From the NCBI RefSeq assembly GCF_004011695.2, contig NC_082421.1, positions 620,001 through 684,000 of the forward strand: a DNA stretch of 64,000 bases, in the 5' to 3' direction. Shown piece after piece: positions 21,119 to 35,211 of this stretch; position 1 is the stretch's first letter, and each line of letters starts with the position of its first letter. Source of the DNA: Ascochyta rabiei. Lineage: Eukaryota > Ascomycota > Dothideomycetes > Pleosporales > Didymellaceae. The notes under the pieces are model-generated. The model ran no database searches. It was not told the DNA's origin and saw only the letters and a list, made by a program, of their open reading frames with translations. A program made the position numbers and the translations under genes.

Positions 21119-24100
21119 TTAGCCTTTTGCCAGCTTCTCCAGTTTACTGCGGATACCGTCCGAGAATCTGGTCGCCACACCCTCATCGATCACGTCGATG
21201 CAGTGCGACAGTACTGAGAAGCCGTTGTCCAACGGGACCGGTGTTCCTTCCAGCGTTGTCAAGGTGGGGATTCCCTCCTGTCGAGACAGGTACCTGAGGA
21301 CCGTCTGATGGTCTGATGTCAGACGGTCGATAGGAAAGGTAGTGCCTTGCTGCCGAGGACGAACGGCTTCATTGTGGGTTAATGCGTCTGTCCATAGGAC
21401 AAGAGAGGCTCTGTAAACCGCGCCAGGCCACCAAGGCGGTCTGATGCCTCGTGGCATCTCTCTGACAAGCCGGAGAACCTGTCCGGCATGCGTGATTGCT
21501 TCTTGTACGTCGGAAATGCACTTCTTGTGAAGCCAGAGCATCTGTTGGTATGTACCATCAACGCCCTCCCGACGGGCCAACCTTTCGATCTCCGGGAAGT
21601 TGGTCACGGCATTCATGCTAATAAGGTGAAACATGACAAGCCCTGCTTGCATCAGAGGACACATTGGGTTGGTCTTGAGATACCTCTGTGCGAGATCAAA
21701 CCAGCGCCCCAGCAGGGCCTGCACCTCTTCGAGGCGAACCCGTGTCGACGCCGCAGTGAGCGCCCTATTACGAGACCTCGAAGCTACACTGTCGGAGAAG
21801 CAGCTGAGGAGTTGACAATACTGGTTTACAAGAGTCTGCAGCGGATGAAGCAGCAAACGCAGATGCATCGGGGTAAGATGCACCTCCTGAACACCCTGAA
21901 TGACGATCTCATCATCCAAGAACTGACGGAAGAGCTCTTTGAGGCTTACTGGCCGGGCTCCGGAACCGACCGATGAGTAGCCGTTGGAGAACTCGTGGAC
22001 TTGATTGAAGACCTGAGACCACTCAGAAGCATTCGGAACCTGCCAGAGGCTATCTGAATCAGGCATGGGAGCACCGCATTCAGTGACAGTGAACAGAGGA
22101 GCTGAGTCGTGGAAGAGCGAAAGGTCTTGATCGACCATAACCCACGAATAGATGAGGCTGTAGTGTGTTAGTAAGGTGCTCACTTGACAGATTGTACCGA
22201 CGGCACACAAGGATTTCCATCACTTACCGACTTCTCGCTTCCTGTTGCAGCCACTCCCGCCACAGTACCTCTGTCGACACACCTCCATTTATCTGAGGCT
22301 TAGCCACTGGATGAGTATCCAGGATGCCTGAATGTCGCAGCATCGAAAAATACATGCCTCGTTGACCCATAGCAATGTCCATTTGCCATTTGTCGCCACT
22401 CCAAGCAGCCTGGACAGTAAAGAGCAGAGCCGCGCGAAGAACGATGGGGTCACCGGCCATGATTATGTTTTTCTCGATTAAGTCGAACAGTGAGATGCGG
22501 CAGGCCTCGGTGATGCCACCGGTCAACCACCTCGCTTCCATCGAAGGAATAGCCATGGCGCCCTGAGCGATCATCATGAGAATCAACAAGCTCGAAGCCT
22601 TGTCGTTGTAATTCTGCATCAGCTCATTGGTGTCCAGCAGCCCTCGAGACGAAGTAGGAAAGTAGCGCTCGAAAGAGTTGGCATAAGACTTGAGGAAGTA
22701 CTCGAGAATTCGAGCGGGTGGCAGGATGATAAAGTTCGAAAGGGATGCACTGGACCCTGGAGACTCGCCGCTACTAGAAGAAGAGCTCATCGCATCTTTG
22801 TGGATGTCGAGAGCTTTGTGTAGGAAACTTTGCGTGATTACAAGGAGCTTGTCTCTGGTGCTTTCCTGGAGCTTTGCGATCGATATTCTGCCTTCTTGCT
22901 GGAAGTCCGACTCGTCCCAGGACGGTGACCAGTTGCTCCAGCCTTCGTGGTTCTTCAGACTGAGCTCCAGTCGCTCAAGGTTCAGCCGTGCGGTGCGAGG
23001 ACACGAGCTCGACGGTATTGGCGGAGTGCAGCGAAACACGGTCCAGCCATCTTGTGCAGCGACAATAGCACCAAGGTCTGGAATGCCAGCATCTGCGATT
23101 GACGAGTGCCGATTTGAGGGGTAGAACATCGACGCCGAACTGCCAATCTGGAGATCTGAGAAGGTTTCTTCCATTCGTGGCGTCTGAAGAGGTGTTTGAA
23201 CCGGTCCAAATGCCTGAGTGGGTGACATCTCGGGGATCATTCCAAGAATACCATCTGTTCGAGGACCCATGCTGATATCCATATTCATAGACATCATCAG
23301 AGAGGGATCTATCCGCATGGTATCAAACTCTGCACCCATGGCCATACTGCTCCAAGGGTCCATCATGAAAGGGCTCGTCTCCGGGTCCGACTGACCTCCC
23401 AACCGCACAAATTCGTCATATCCAGACATGGGTGTCGAGCCCATAAAACCGTTCGCCATGTTCCCAGCGGCTGGAAGTGGTGAAAAGAGTGTAGGAGGCT
23501 GCAGGATCGTGCTTGGTGGTGACTGGTCGAAGAAGGGAGGAGTGTGGGAAAGCGGCAGCTGGATTTGCTTCTCCTGTGGTGTTGGGATTGCAGGCGGCTG
23601 CACTGGCAGAGATACCGACGAATTTCTCGACTGTGGTGCGGACGGTGACTGCGACTGCCGTTGCGGTATGCCGCTGGTTGGCTGTGCGGGCTGTTGCTGC
23701 AACAGCTGAGGGGATGACCGACCTTTCGCCTGTGGGGGCTGCACCTCACGGGCGGGTGAGTTGCTAGCCGAGGTGTTCTGAGGCTCTACATTGCCTCCGT
23801 TATCACTCGAGCTCCCAATCGACGCAGCTTCTGGTGGGATCCCGACTCTGTTCACATTCTTCGATGCCCTTCGAGTCGGCCGCAGTGTGCACTTGAGGTT
23901 CCTCTGTGCGCATCGACTGCAGGGAAACTTCTTATCACACTTGGTTTTCGTCTTTGCGCAGTTACTGCAGGCAATAGGCGTTCGGCCAGCGGACTTTGGT
24001 ATTATTCCTTGGATTGAAAGTCCTTCTTCGTTGTTCTGGTTACGCCCATGTACCGTGTAATGGCGTTGCAGGAGATCCCTAAATGGCTGTCAGCCAGCCC

Positions 24101-24354
24101 ACCCAAGAAGAACAGTGCAAAAGCTGGAAGAGGAAGACATACCGTCGAGCAAAGCTCATATGGCAGGTGAAGCATTTGAAAGGCTTGATGTTGGTGTCTG
24201 TACAAGAGCGATCAGCTGAAAGCCTGTGGGCCGAATGCAACACTAGTCGAGTCGTAACGCATCGGAAGGCATGAAGGGACTCACGAGTCAAGATATGCCT
24301 TTCCAGATGTTCATCTCTGGTAAAAGATTGTCCGCAGTAGATACAGAACACCAT
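21119..24354 (-). CDS. CMR1: Melanin regulator Cmr1, C2H2 plus Zn2Cys6 transcription factor
   Basis: Cmr1-type factors activate the melanin PKS and naphthol reductase genes in Dothideomycetes. Exons 24354-24285, 24197-24143, 24078-22228 and 22157-21119 give 1004 residues, close to known Cmr1 proteins. Introns are 24284-24198, 24142-24079 and 22227-22158, with donors GTGAGT, GTATGT and GTAAGT. Two C2H2 fingers open the protein: Cys4, Cys7, His20, His24 and Cys32, Cys35, His48, His52. A Zn2Cys6 cluster follows at 79-105 (spacing C2C6C5C2C6C). This double arrangement is the hallmark of the family. A long Pro/Gln/Ser-rich region (about 125-300) looks like an activation or linker region, and the C-terminal half carries a fungal transcription-factor homology domain. 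It is divergent from the PKS. Confidence 0.95.
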
Positions 24355-27300
24355 TTTGACAGTCGAAGGCCAGTATGGACCGTTAACCAAGAGATGGGAT
24401 TGAGGATAATGGCAGGCAACGTCCAGAAAAAAAAAGGGTGTTGGATATTGTTGCAGCACAGGTCCTTTAGCGTGGAGCCAACACGAACGACATCAAAATG
24501 AGGAAGAGGTGAAGAGAGTAGTGACAACAGCGGGAGGTATATCGCTGTGGCTTCGGGCGACTACGGACACTTGTTACTCAAGCACGGCGGAAGTGTAATC
24601 CGTTATAAGCGGTCGACGTAGGCTTCCGCCTTGCTTCGTCGCCCAGGCTAGGACCGCTCCCAATACTGGTATGGTGCTAATGGTGGGAATAGCGAACGTC
24701 AGGTCGGAGCTCCGATTTGATATGCTGAGATGTCTGACTAAAGACGTGTGTGCAGCTACGGTGCTGGTGCTCGTAGCAGGGTTGCTCGTGCTGAAGAAGT
24801 CTCAGGAACAAGGGAAGGTCCAAGCCACTGCTTTGCAGCAAACAGATGGAGAGCAGGAGCGGCAGTGAGGTGCTCGCAATAATAGAGTGTGAGTAGTTGG
24901 TCGAGGAAAGGCAAGGACCGCCGACCGCTCAACGCCAGTGAAGTGCGACTAAGCGTATGAAAGGTGTGAGTGGGTTCAATGGTTCAGTGCCCGGCGTGCC
25001 ATTCCCAACCAGGGATGTAGGTGTGCATTTGAAAAGCGATGAATTCGTCAAACTGAGCGCGACAGCGATGCACTAGTGCCTCGCAGTTACATGCAGAGAC
25101 GCCAGGTGCTTAGGTGGGTCAAGGCCCAACTCGGTTAGTGTTGGATCTGCTTTCGGCGACTAGGGGATGCTGCACAGCGTTGATGATAAGACTCAGCCTG
25201 TGCAGGGATTGTCCTTGGATCGGCTGCCATGACCTGGGTCGGCGGTGGAGAAGGGTTCGTTGTGTTACGGGGAATGGCGCGCCGAGCCTGCGTCAGCTAC
25301 CTAGGCTGTGAACCGAACCATGGAGCGCGGCCGCCGCCCGAACAAGCAAGCCGCACAGGTGTAATGTATTCTGCAATACGACGGCATCATTACTGCCATA
25401 ATGCGACTACTGCTGTCCGACGCGGCGGATGGTGAGTTGGAAGTCAGAGGCCAAGCGCGAGGTACGCTCACCATCTATTTACGAATCCTTTATAACTGGC
25501 ATCACAGTGCTGACCTTGGCCGCTACCAGTAGGCTTGTGAAGCGATCGACGCGAGACCACATGTTTCGCCTACGTATGTTCTCACGCGCAGTGATCCTGT
25601 TCAGGCAGACTGTCAGCACACACGGCTGAGTCGTGGATGACAGCAGCCGAGTCCTGGATATCAAAGCAGCATACATCAGATTCCCTCAGTCTTCTATTCG
25701 CCCGTCCAAGGACGAACCCTCGACTGCTGTTTGGACCAACGCCCTGACGTGGCTGCTGGATCGTGCGTCCCGACACACGCATCGAAAGTGCCTTTGTGAA
25801 ACCTGGAGCGTGCCTTGACTCTCGACAAAGTTCACGCTCTCCAATTGCCCACGGGCAAGCTTTCGTATAGCAACACGCTTAGTGTCGTACCCTTCTCGCA
25901 GTTACCCACCAATTCGCCAGGCCCACAGCTCTCGTAAAGTCAAGTGAGCTATTCGCCAAGATGCGTCCCATTGTGCGTCAATGGCGCTGAGCCGAGCCGC
26001 CTATAATTAACGTCGCAAGCGAGTGATCATCCTTGCTCAAGCTGTTGGCTAGCGTGGCGTTGCACTACTTCACGTGAGAGCGTCTGCACGTGACTCGGTC
26101 CTTCGTTACTGTCTATTACCGCTTCATTGCGAGTACATGCGAAGAACATGTGAGCATGTGCATGGAGGTATTGTTGAGTTGAACGAACCTACTACACCGC
26201 CCGCTCCTTGCGCACAACCTTGCTCTGTCGTCTAGAAGCAATCCATAGCCATTGCACTCACCGCTTAGTTGACCAATTGCAGTCAACGATGACACCCTAT
26301 GCAGTGTCCCTTTACTCGTCATGTCCAGTCTTGTCGCGGAGGCTGTCATTTTAGCCCAGATAGTGCTTGACTGCTGGCTAAGGCCGTTGCAGATCTGTCA
26401 TGGGAGAGTCCAGCTCCGAGCACGCAGCGTTTGCCCGGCGTGTTATCCACACGATGGCTTCCTTCTCTTCCCACGATGCAACGACACTTCGCGTGCACAG
26501 CGACACAGCGCGAGACTGGGGCGACCCGAAAATTGGGACTGGCTGCCGTGATCAACACGCGAATAACCCCACAGGGAATCACGCTCCAATTGGAAACGCG
26601 CATGAGTGAGATTACGGATCTGGCTTTCTCCACGCTTACAGCCAGCCCCAAATGTCGATCTTTAACCAGAGAAGTCCATTTGGAGAAAGATCTGCTTTGC
26701 AATGTTCGATCCAGTAGTACTCTCTAACCTGACTTTCACAACCTGTGCCATTTTGGCGAGCGTGGAAATCCGAGTATGCGATAGCCACATGCAAGCGTTA
26801 TTTCTCCCCGATCCCGCGCGAACAAGGCGACACTAGAACATGCGAAAATTAGAGGACGGTGTTCTGGAAACCAGCGATGACTGTTGAAACAATGACCATT
26901 GATTCCTGACTGCTAGTGCTGCGCGGGTGGATAACACGGACTCCACATCCCAACAAGGTCAATCCATCGTTTCACCTTCTTGACATCTGAGTTGGCATGG
27001 ACGACACTACTTTGACTTCCAGAGCTGCTATCTGCCTGGAAGATATGGCAAAGCGTCTTATGCATCAAGGACTGTCTTCTGCCTATCGATTCTCTCATAA
27101 TCTGAGGCAGACAAGACACTACCTACCAGCCGCAGTGACAGGCTCGGGCTGCTCCAATCAAGATGCCCTAACAATACTAGCGCCAGGTCGGCCAACGCCA
27201 ACCATGTTGATGGATTCAGAGGAATAGCGACCTTCCGGGCCATTCAACACGCTGCATTGACCAGTCTAATGTCTCTCCAGATGTCTCGTCCAAGCGTTGA

Positions 27301-30300
27301 CAACTCAACAGGCGCCAGTTTTTATTAGAGTTCACAAATTCCACGTGTTGATAGACGGCTGATGATGTCTGTCACGGCATGGCCTTGCATACATGATGAC
27401 GCTTGGAATGGCTGGCACATCTGCTGTGTACTGTGGCGGCACATCTCGCTGGCATGGGTCCCTGCTTTTCTCCGGTAAGATTGAGGCTTTGTAGGCTCCA
27501 GCTGGGCTTGCCAGGAGCCGGATCCATGATATGACGATCACCATATGCGGAACTTACTCCTCTGAACAGCCTGTGACGCAGATCACTTCATCTTCTTGGT
27601 ACATGGATTCTGAAGGTCGATTGAAGCAGAACGACTGCATTGTGGTGTCTACGAGTGACCGATAAGCGCTGCATGGAGGCTATGGTGGGCTAACGCTGAA
27701 GTGGGGTCACAGGAATGAGAAAGCTGCAATTGGATCGTGAAAACTGGGCGCATATCACTTCCTACCGTTCAGTAAGAGGATTAATGCCACTGGTGATCAA
27801 CCTGGAGAATGTCCGCTGTTGAACATCTTCTAAACACGACTGTGATCGTCGCCGTCCAGGAAACATTGAGTTCTCCACAATGATGTGATTGGGCGGGGGC
27901 GAGGGGCGGAGGTGCTTGCTCAGCCTGCCGAGAGATCCCGCTGCGGAGAAATTCACGCTTCGCTTGTCAGACGCGCATACGATCATGCTCGAGGCGCAAT
28001 CTCACGACATCCGGTTCCCCTCCGGATCGTGCACAGCTGACTCAAGAGTTTGAACTGTCGACATCCTCACCGATTGGAAGGGGCGGGGGGAGGGCATCAG
28101 ACGATAAGAATAACAAGATCTGGCAGATAAAGTCTCACACGACAGAGCTGACAGCATCCTTCGAGGGCACTTTCGCAGCCGTACATTGTGGCGATCATGC
28201 AGGGCTACTGTATGACAGTATTGGTGGCTGTATGTCCGAGGCTGATGTGAGGGTCTACAGTCGGTTTAGGCATGGTGCTCGAAACGTTGCGCCGCTCGAC
28301 TTCATCTTCTCACCTTGATCGACATCATTGCGCATACTGAAACGTCGGTACACTTCAAATATTTCACCGAAATCGCCAGTCTTCTGTTATGCCGTCCACG
28401 AAGAATTTGGCCTATTGCGGAGTAAGCGACAAGGGCTACCATGCAGTTGTGATCTGAAGGGACTTGCAAGCATTCAAACTCATCTGCCGCGTGCAAGTCT
28501 ACCCGAGCTTGCACATTGTACTCCTACTTACTTCGTAAAGTAACTTTCATACGAGAATCAGCTGCAGACACGTCGTGCTATACGCTGCGACTGACCCAGC
28601 AACAAGTGGATGACTATGAACAGGGTATCTTGAACATGAGTTCTCATACGCAGCATGAGGTTGCACCTCGCAGCTCGATGTCACGTTGTCCCGAACATTT
28701 GGACTTTCTCTGACTACGCACATGTAGCTGTAATCTGTACGTCTTTAAGTGGTCCAACCCCGGATAATGAATGCCTGCTAGTGGTATCGCAAAACATGAA
28801 CAGCGCCTGTGAGCGCGGCCAATTAATGGGGCCCATCAGGCCATTCTTTGTCAAGGTGAGTTTGACTATGTCTTATCCATCTCACGGTGAGCGTGGGAAC
28901 TCCCGTACCAGCCGCTGCTAATACCGGACAATAGCTAACACGTGGCGTCGTAAGCAACAGTTGGGTTGCTTCGCATGGGTCTGAATAGTGCCAGATACGG
29001 TAAGCACATGTAGATGCTCGTTCCCCAGGGCTGCAGGATTGTCCCGGGAGAAGATGCGAGTGCGACAAACACTTAGAAGAGTGCACCGTTGCGCCATTGA
29101 TGAGACACGTTGAGACCTTGCAACAACACTGGCCTACACGGTTCGAGGAAGATAGCTCACAGCCACAGCTTGATCGGTGATGACTCAGTTGGAATTTTGG
29201 ACCTTGATCTGTGAGCGTCTCCATGTACTCGACAGCTGCCATACCTGGGCCAAAAGTCGTTATCTTGCAAGACTACTCACGCCACGCTCACTCAGCCCAA
29301 CGATAGTCCTGATGTCAACCTTGTCGAAGTAAGAACGCAGATCAGACTCACCTGTACTGCGTGAAGTTCCACAGCGAGGCACACCAGGGTCCTGTCCGCC
29401 ACGGTGGGAGCGATTCTGCCATCTGACACGATCTTTCTTGTACACTCTGTACTCAGAGGTACATGCATCGGTGTCTCGGTATGTCAGGCTTGGGCTAGGG
29501 GGTGCCAGGCATGGATGAATATACTGCACGTTATCTTACAGTATTAAGAAAACCCAATCAGCTTACGAACAGGAAGCAAAAACGTCCTACCCTTACTAAT
29601 ATCACTGAGAGCTATCAAGCGGCCTGGCACAAGCGGCAGAAAGAAACAGGGAGCAGGGATTCGAACAGAGTCCAGGTGTAGTTGTACCAGTCGAGTATGC
29701 AGTGCGTCTTTCAAGCTGCGGCTAATCTAGAACGCTGGCTGCTGGCTGCAAACAAACCCCAGCAAACACCGAAAGCCCTTAGTCATGTTGTCATTGAGAA
29801 GTCCACTTGTCATTGTGACACGGTCCTCGAAAGAGAGAGTGTCAAGAAAAACCCGCACCTATACTAGGCTAAGCAGGTACTCCCGTGAGACCGAACAGTC
29901 TGGCCATTGAGCCGCTCCCGGTAAACCGAAAAACTCTGAGACGTCAAGACTCCGGATGAAATTTTCACTGCCTGAAGAACTTTTCGGCGGATGTTTGTGA
30001 GATGGTTGACCTTTCAGCAAACGCAAGGTCATATGCCCAGCCGTGTCAGTCTTTGGCGTCAGTCTTTGCCGAAGGAGCGCAGTACCATCGTCCATGGACT
30101 ATGCGACAAGCAAAGACCCTGCATCCGAGCCAGCCAATCCGGGGGACATTCAAAGTCCGGTATGCCGAAGACGCGATAGACCGCTGTCAAAAGATGCTGC
30201 TGCCGCCCGTTCAACCACTGTGCCGAAGCAGTGTAACAAGCTAGATTATGCATCGCGAGATCTGAAGCTTTCAGCCAACGTGGTTCAATAGGTCTCCGCG

Positions 30301-33300
30301 TGGCTTCATGTTGCACTAAAGGCTCACATGGCTCTTATTTCGAGGCGCAAACTTCCCAACCAGGTGGTTAGAAGCGTGGCTGGTTCCCGATACCAAACAG
30401 CTGTGCTGCATTGGCCATGGCACAAGATCGTGTGGACCGAGGTGCGTCAAAGGTAAGGTGGCTGCCCTACGATAATGTCTGGGTACTCAAAGAGTGTCTT
30501 CAAACTCGATCAGGAACGCGAGGTGCTACAGATTCTTCGAATTCGGCCATTTTGACGTGTCCGACGAAGATGCCGTGAACGTGCCTTCGTGTCGTCATCG
30601 ACGACAAGTCGACGAGAACGCTGTCAACAGCACTCTTTTGGAGGTCACAACATCTACTGGTAATTGGAAATGTCAGGGTACAGCTTTGATCCACCAGACT
30701 ACACGCTTCTGCTTCGAGTTCCAGTCTCAGAATACCAGTTTGGCCTTAAGCTGCACTTCTCAACGTCGCGACCATGTACGCGCTTGAGGTCGTACACGAT
30801 GCACGGTATAGCAATGCTATATTGCAGACTGTGATTGACCTCTTCCTTTGACTTCTTGTGATCCGGAATACATCGGCGGTCTGTTGTACAAACAGAATAC
30901 GCAGAACTCCACTTGAGGGAGATGGATGCGCTCACGTGGATACCAACTCATCAATGAGAAATAGTAAGAGCTGTTTGGACCCTATTGTCCCGCAGATGGA
31001 GCTGTCAATCCACTACCCACACACTGCGCACATTGAGAAACACGGGGTATCGTCGGTTATCGTGAAATCTCGTTCGGGTTCCAGCCTCAGTAAAAAAATC
31101 GTTTCGTGCGCTGGTACATCACGGGAATTCAAATCACGGAAGAATCCGTTTGCTACCAGGGAAATTTACCCAGCCGCGACTCGCCTTAATTCCACTCGCG
31201 TTGGATTTGGAAAGCTTGGTGCTGGATTAGCACCTGCGCGACATACAAGTGGTGTGTGTACCACGGACGAGATACCGTCATAGACTTGGAAGCCTCGGCG
31301 GACCTCGTGAAAATCAGTGCGCTACGAGTCTTGCGCAAATTACACACAGACTAACCCTCCTGGCCCCTTTTATTAGGCTAAGCTCAGCCAACAAAGGGCA
31401 ACAGTCTGTCAGTTGTTCTGGAAGCAAAGTCCGACCTTGGTTGTCTGCTGTAGGTAGCGAAGGCGAGAAGAAGCAGTTTCGAAAGCCGGTTTGCTCCTGA
31501 CAGGGCACGTGCAGAGCCTAAAAGTAGCCCTGAAACCGAACAATAGACGCGCGTAGAACTCCGCAAGTGTGAAGGCTCCAAACAATGGCCTTGCACAGGA
31601 GACAGGAAATCCGGGTTTTTGCCTTCGACGGTCCGGGGCGATCGCGGCACGCGCACCCGCCGACGCTTCTTACCCTTGCACGCTAACTGTATCAACGGCG
31701 CCAGGGCGATCGTATTAAAGGTATCCACTGTTCTAGTTCGGTAAGGCGAGGCACCGGGGGTATGCTGGGATTGCAACTGTCAATGCGTTCCCTTCCGATC
31801 CTTCCCTGTAGCTTTTGCAGAGATTGTCAAGATTCGAATCAAGATCTTAGCGCCGATTGACCATGCGACGTACCCCTACATTCTCTGCAGAGATATGGCC
31901 ATCATTACCCGACCGTATGGAGGGGAACGGTCACGGGAGTATGATAAACAAGTGAAAATGGCTGGTCGTGCTGTTCGGTATAACTTGGCCTGCACACTTA
32001 AATGGTGACGCAAGTCACTTTTGCCAACGCACTCACTGTGCGTCAAGTAGCTGGTGCCATGCACGTAATTTCATCGTTTCATCCACACGTGACGTTTGTG
32101 TGAGACAGCAGAAGCCTGTTATTGCACAAAGTACTGGAGGATAATGGGGGACGTGGAGCAACAGTCGTTTGGAAAACCGCCTGGAAAATCGATTGATAGG
32201 AGCTCACTGTAATCAACGATAGGAGCTTTGTCCGATGTATGCTGATAATACATTCTTCATAGTAGATTTGCTAGTGGTATGACGTTCGAGTAGCGATATG
32301 ATGGAGGTCTATAGAAACAATTTACCTGACATAGATCTTCAGGTGTCATAGACTGCTGCGAGTGAATGGACTGCAGAAACCGATACTCCAAGCTAGAGGA
32401 GCTACGAGACAACATTGTTCACCACCAAGAACTGCATGCACAAGCGGCTCGGTCTATGTAGAGCACTGGCAGTGATGAGCGCCATGATCAAAGGACCAGA
32501 TCTCGCGACCCTTGAACTAGGAAAATTGCTCGAGCCATGGTGGGCTTCCAGGCACACAGATTGTCAAATGCCGGTGCAATAGCCAGAACGTTCGCGATCG
32601 TGGCGTGATGTTGCTGCACCCCCATGTCTCTATACCATCAATAGTGAATGGCTGTTCCACGCGAGACAAGAATGTCTTCGGACAGTGATGGCATGCAATG
32701 TGGAGATGACTTTTCGAACCATGATAGAATTTGTCTGGCCATGCGGGGCCAATACTAAGAATGCTGGTAGAGGTCTTGTTGAGAGTTCTCTCATCTCCTG
32801 TAGTGGGTGCCAAGATTGAGGCATCTCTACCCCGGACAACTGGATGCGAACTCGAAGCGAATGGGCGAGGCTAGAGATTCTGTCATACGCTTTGTTTCTT
32901 GCACGGCTATCACTTGCCAGGTCCTTGGGATTGAGCAACAAGAAAAGCAATAGCCGCTGTCGCCACCACGTGGGCTGATGTGAGAGAAGCTGAAGCTTAC
33001 CTCAACAGTAAAGTGCGCACCCTTCTCAGCCTGACTGCACCGAGTATCTCGACTAATGTAGACGTTGTTTACGACGGAACATGACAACACAAGAACGGAA
33101 ACGAGAGCGAGGCCAGAGTACCTGAAACAGCGATTTGGATGAACCATTTCAGGGACTCTGTTTGTTCTCTCACAGCGAGTTTCGCTTTTGTTTGGTACCT
33201 GAGCTTACTCTTTTAACATGACTCGCGACGCCATAACCGAAGACTAGGGAGGTTAGACTACTTGACAAAAGTCGTTAGTCGTGTAGGAGATAGCCTTGCG

Positions 33301-35211
33301 TTTAGACGTGAAAGTGGCAGGGGCGGTAGGGGTGTGGCGGAGGGCGGAGGGCGGAGAATCCTTTGCCCATTTTCGGAATGGGGAGCCGCAGACTCCACTG
33401 ACGTGAACGACATCTTCAGCGCATGTCAATCAACCTACGCCATTGCAACCATGTCGATCCGCATCATCTCTGCGTCCTGGCGAGCTAGAAACAGCGACAG
33501 TTGCTTACTTTCCACACAAAATCATCGGAGTACTACTGGATTTAAGTCTGTACGAGCTTGCAAAACGCTCGTTTGAGCGCTGACTCGTATCGTATGAACC
33601 TTCACACGAACGAGTAAAAGCCGGACTTCACGCTTGCCATGAATAGCTGCGAGATCTTTAGACAGTGCAAGCTGGGTACCTCCCTTATATGCGAGGTCCA
33701 ACGGGGCTCGTGTTTTCGGATTTTGGGGGAATTCCCGTAAGCGCTGATCATGGCAATAGAGCGAAGATATTCAGCCTCCCACACCATAGGCTTGCTGAAC
33801 AATTGGATTGATCGATAGCAGGAGATCTTTGGGTTTGAGGAACCCGTAATGGAACTCCATCATTGGCGCCCACACCGGCCGTGGAGTAGTATTGTCAACG
33901 GTCAAGCGAGAAACCAGTCGCCCAGAGTCGCATCGAGACTATCTGATTATGATCCACCTCATCAAGGATACTAAGCCGGGTTGCCTTCAACCTGTCAAGG
34001 ATGATATGCGGGACTCAGCTTCCCGGGACGCCGGCTGTACTGCGTGCATTGTGCAGGTTCCCATCAGCAGCGGCGCAACCTGACGACCTCGATTCCGGGC
34101 GGGGCCTGCAAGAGGTCCAATACTGCGCTATCGACAAGGTGGTGTCTTGGTTCCTCTATATGCACGAAGCGACGCTGATTGAGATCATGAGCGTTGTATG
34201 ATCGGCTGTTGATGTAGCAAATGCTTGGCAGGTGGGCCTTCGTGAAGGATCTCGCATCCACCGCGAGATGACAGCCGCACCGATGGAGTTCTGAATGCAG
34301 CGACGAATTCAAGGTTCTTTTTTTCGAGCTTTCCAGACTTCGTGCTGGTTGTGAGCCACCCCTCGTTACGCACCAGAGGCCTGACCTGGTACAAGGTGTT
34401 CTGCTCAGAAAGACATGCTTCAAAAAAGTGCGGTCAAGGGTTTAAGACCTCACCATTATCCGTAGATGTGGTTCACACAGGTCCAGGCTTTCTGATGCCT
34501 GGCTAATGCTGTGGTTGACAGCAGAAACACGCGGGCTCCCTGGCCACCCCGGCTCACATGAGGGGATCCGGTAGAGTTAGCTCCGACTTTGAGACAGCGC
34601 CTTGCTACCAGGCCTCCACGTCTCACCTTTACTATCGTCTGTGACGCATTGACCCGATACATCAGCGGCTTGTCTTCACGCCTAGCATGCGCCAGCTATC
34701 AATAGGCATGAAGCTTACTCGAAGGTATACCCGGTCACTGCACGCTATCACCTCTCGGGATTGTGGCGGCACCATCGAGAATGAGGAATAGTACGCGCTT
34801 CAGTCTCATCTTCGCGTCAATATGTCGCTGCAGTACATCGTTCCGCAGTACATGGCCCCGTATCTGTGCTGTCACAGACCCGGAGCCGACTGTGCTTGTC
34901 ATCGTGCGATTCAAGCATAGACCACCATACCGATTTTTCATACCATCTACTCATGTTGATCATCCACATATAAGGGGCACTGCCAATCCCCCAAGATTCA
35001 ACCGCATTCAACTTTCCTCTTCCAGTTCTCCGGCCCCAAAGAGGACCCCTACACCATTAACTATTTCCATCCCTTCGTTGACATACGGCCACCTCACTGC
35101 CGTTCCAAGGTTCATCGTCGTCTTCACTCCATCATCTCCTAGGGAGATTTGACCCATTGGCTTTTTCTTTATTATAATTTTTATATTTATCCTCGACCCA
35201 AAGACGCCATC
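24355..35211. other. 10.9-kb gene-empty spacer between cmr1 and the melanin PKS
   Basis: No open frame exceeds about 141 codons (the longest lie at 28823-29242 on the minus strand and 30858-31283 on the plus strand), and none shows a recognisable motif, transposase signature or intron-exon pattern. I found no tRNA, rRNA or long terminal repeat by eye. By eye the composition is mid-GC rather than strongly A/T-rich, so classical RIP-eroded transposon blocks are not obvious. Both divergent promoters must lie at its ends. A G-rich stretch at 33316-33353 has four runs of three or more G. It may host long regulatory sequence, non-coding RNA, or ancient repeat remains. Confidence 0.6.
34967..34975 (+). 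promoter_or_regulatory. Candidate TATA element of the melanin PKS
   Basis: The motif catataagg lies 237 bp upstream of the PKS start codon and is followed by a pyrimidine-rich leader. It is a plausible core promoter. A further A/T-rich patch (about 35170-35191) lies immediately before the ATG. Inferred from motif and position only. Confidence 0.35.

Noticed and set aside
29600..29670. tRNA-like T-loop (gggattcgaac)
   Set aside because: The flanking bases do not form a five-pair T-stem, and no acceptor or anticodon stem could be found. Similar ttcgaat matches near 31835 and 43100 also fail.
35149..35211. Upstream in-frame ATG for the PKS
   Set aside because: It adds 21 Tyr/Phe-rich residues from the A/T-rich leader; MNVLIFGDQT at 35212 is the usual SAT-domain start.
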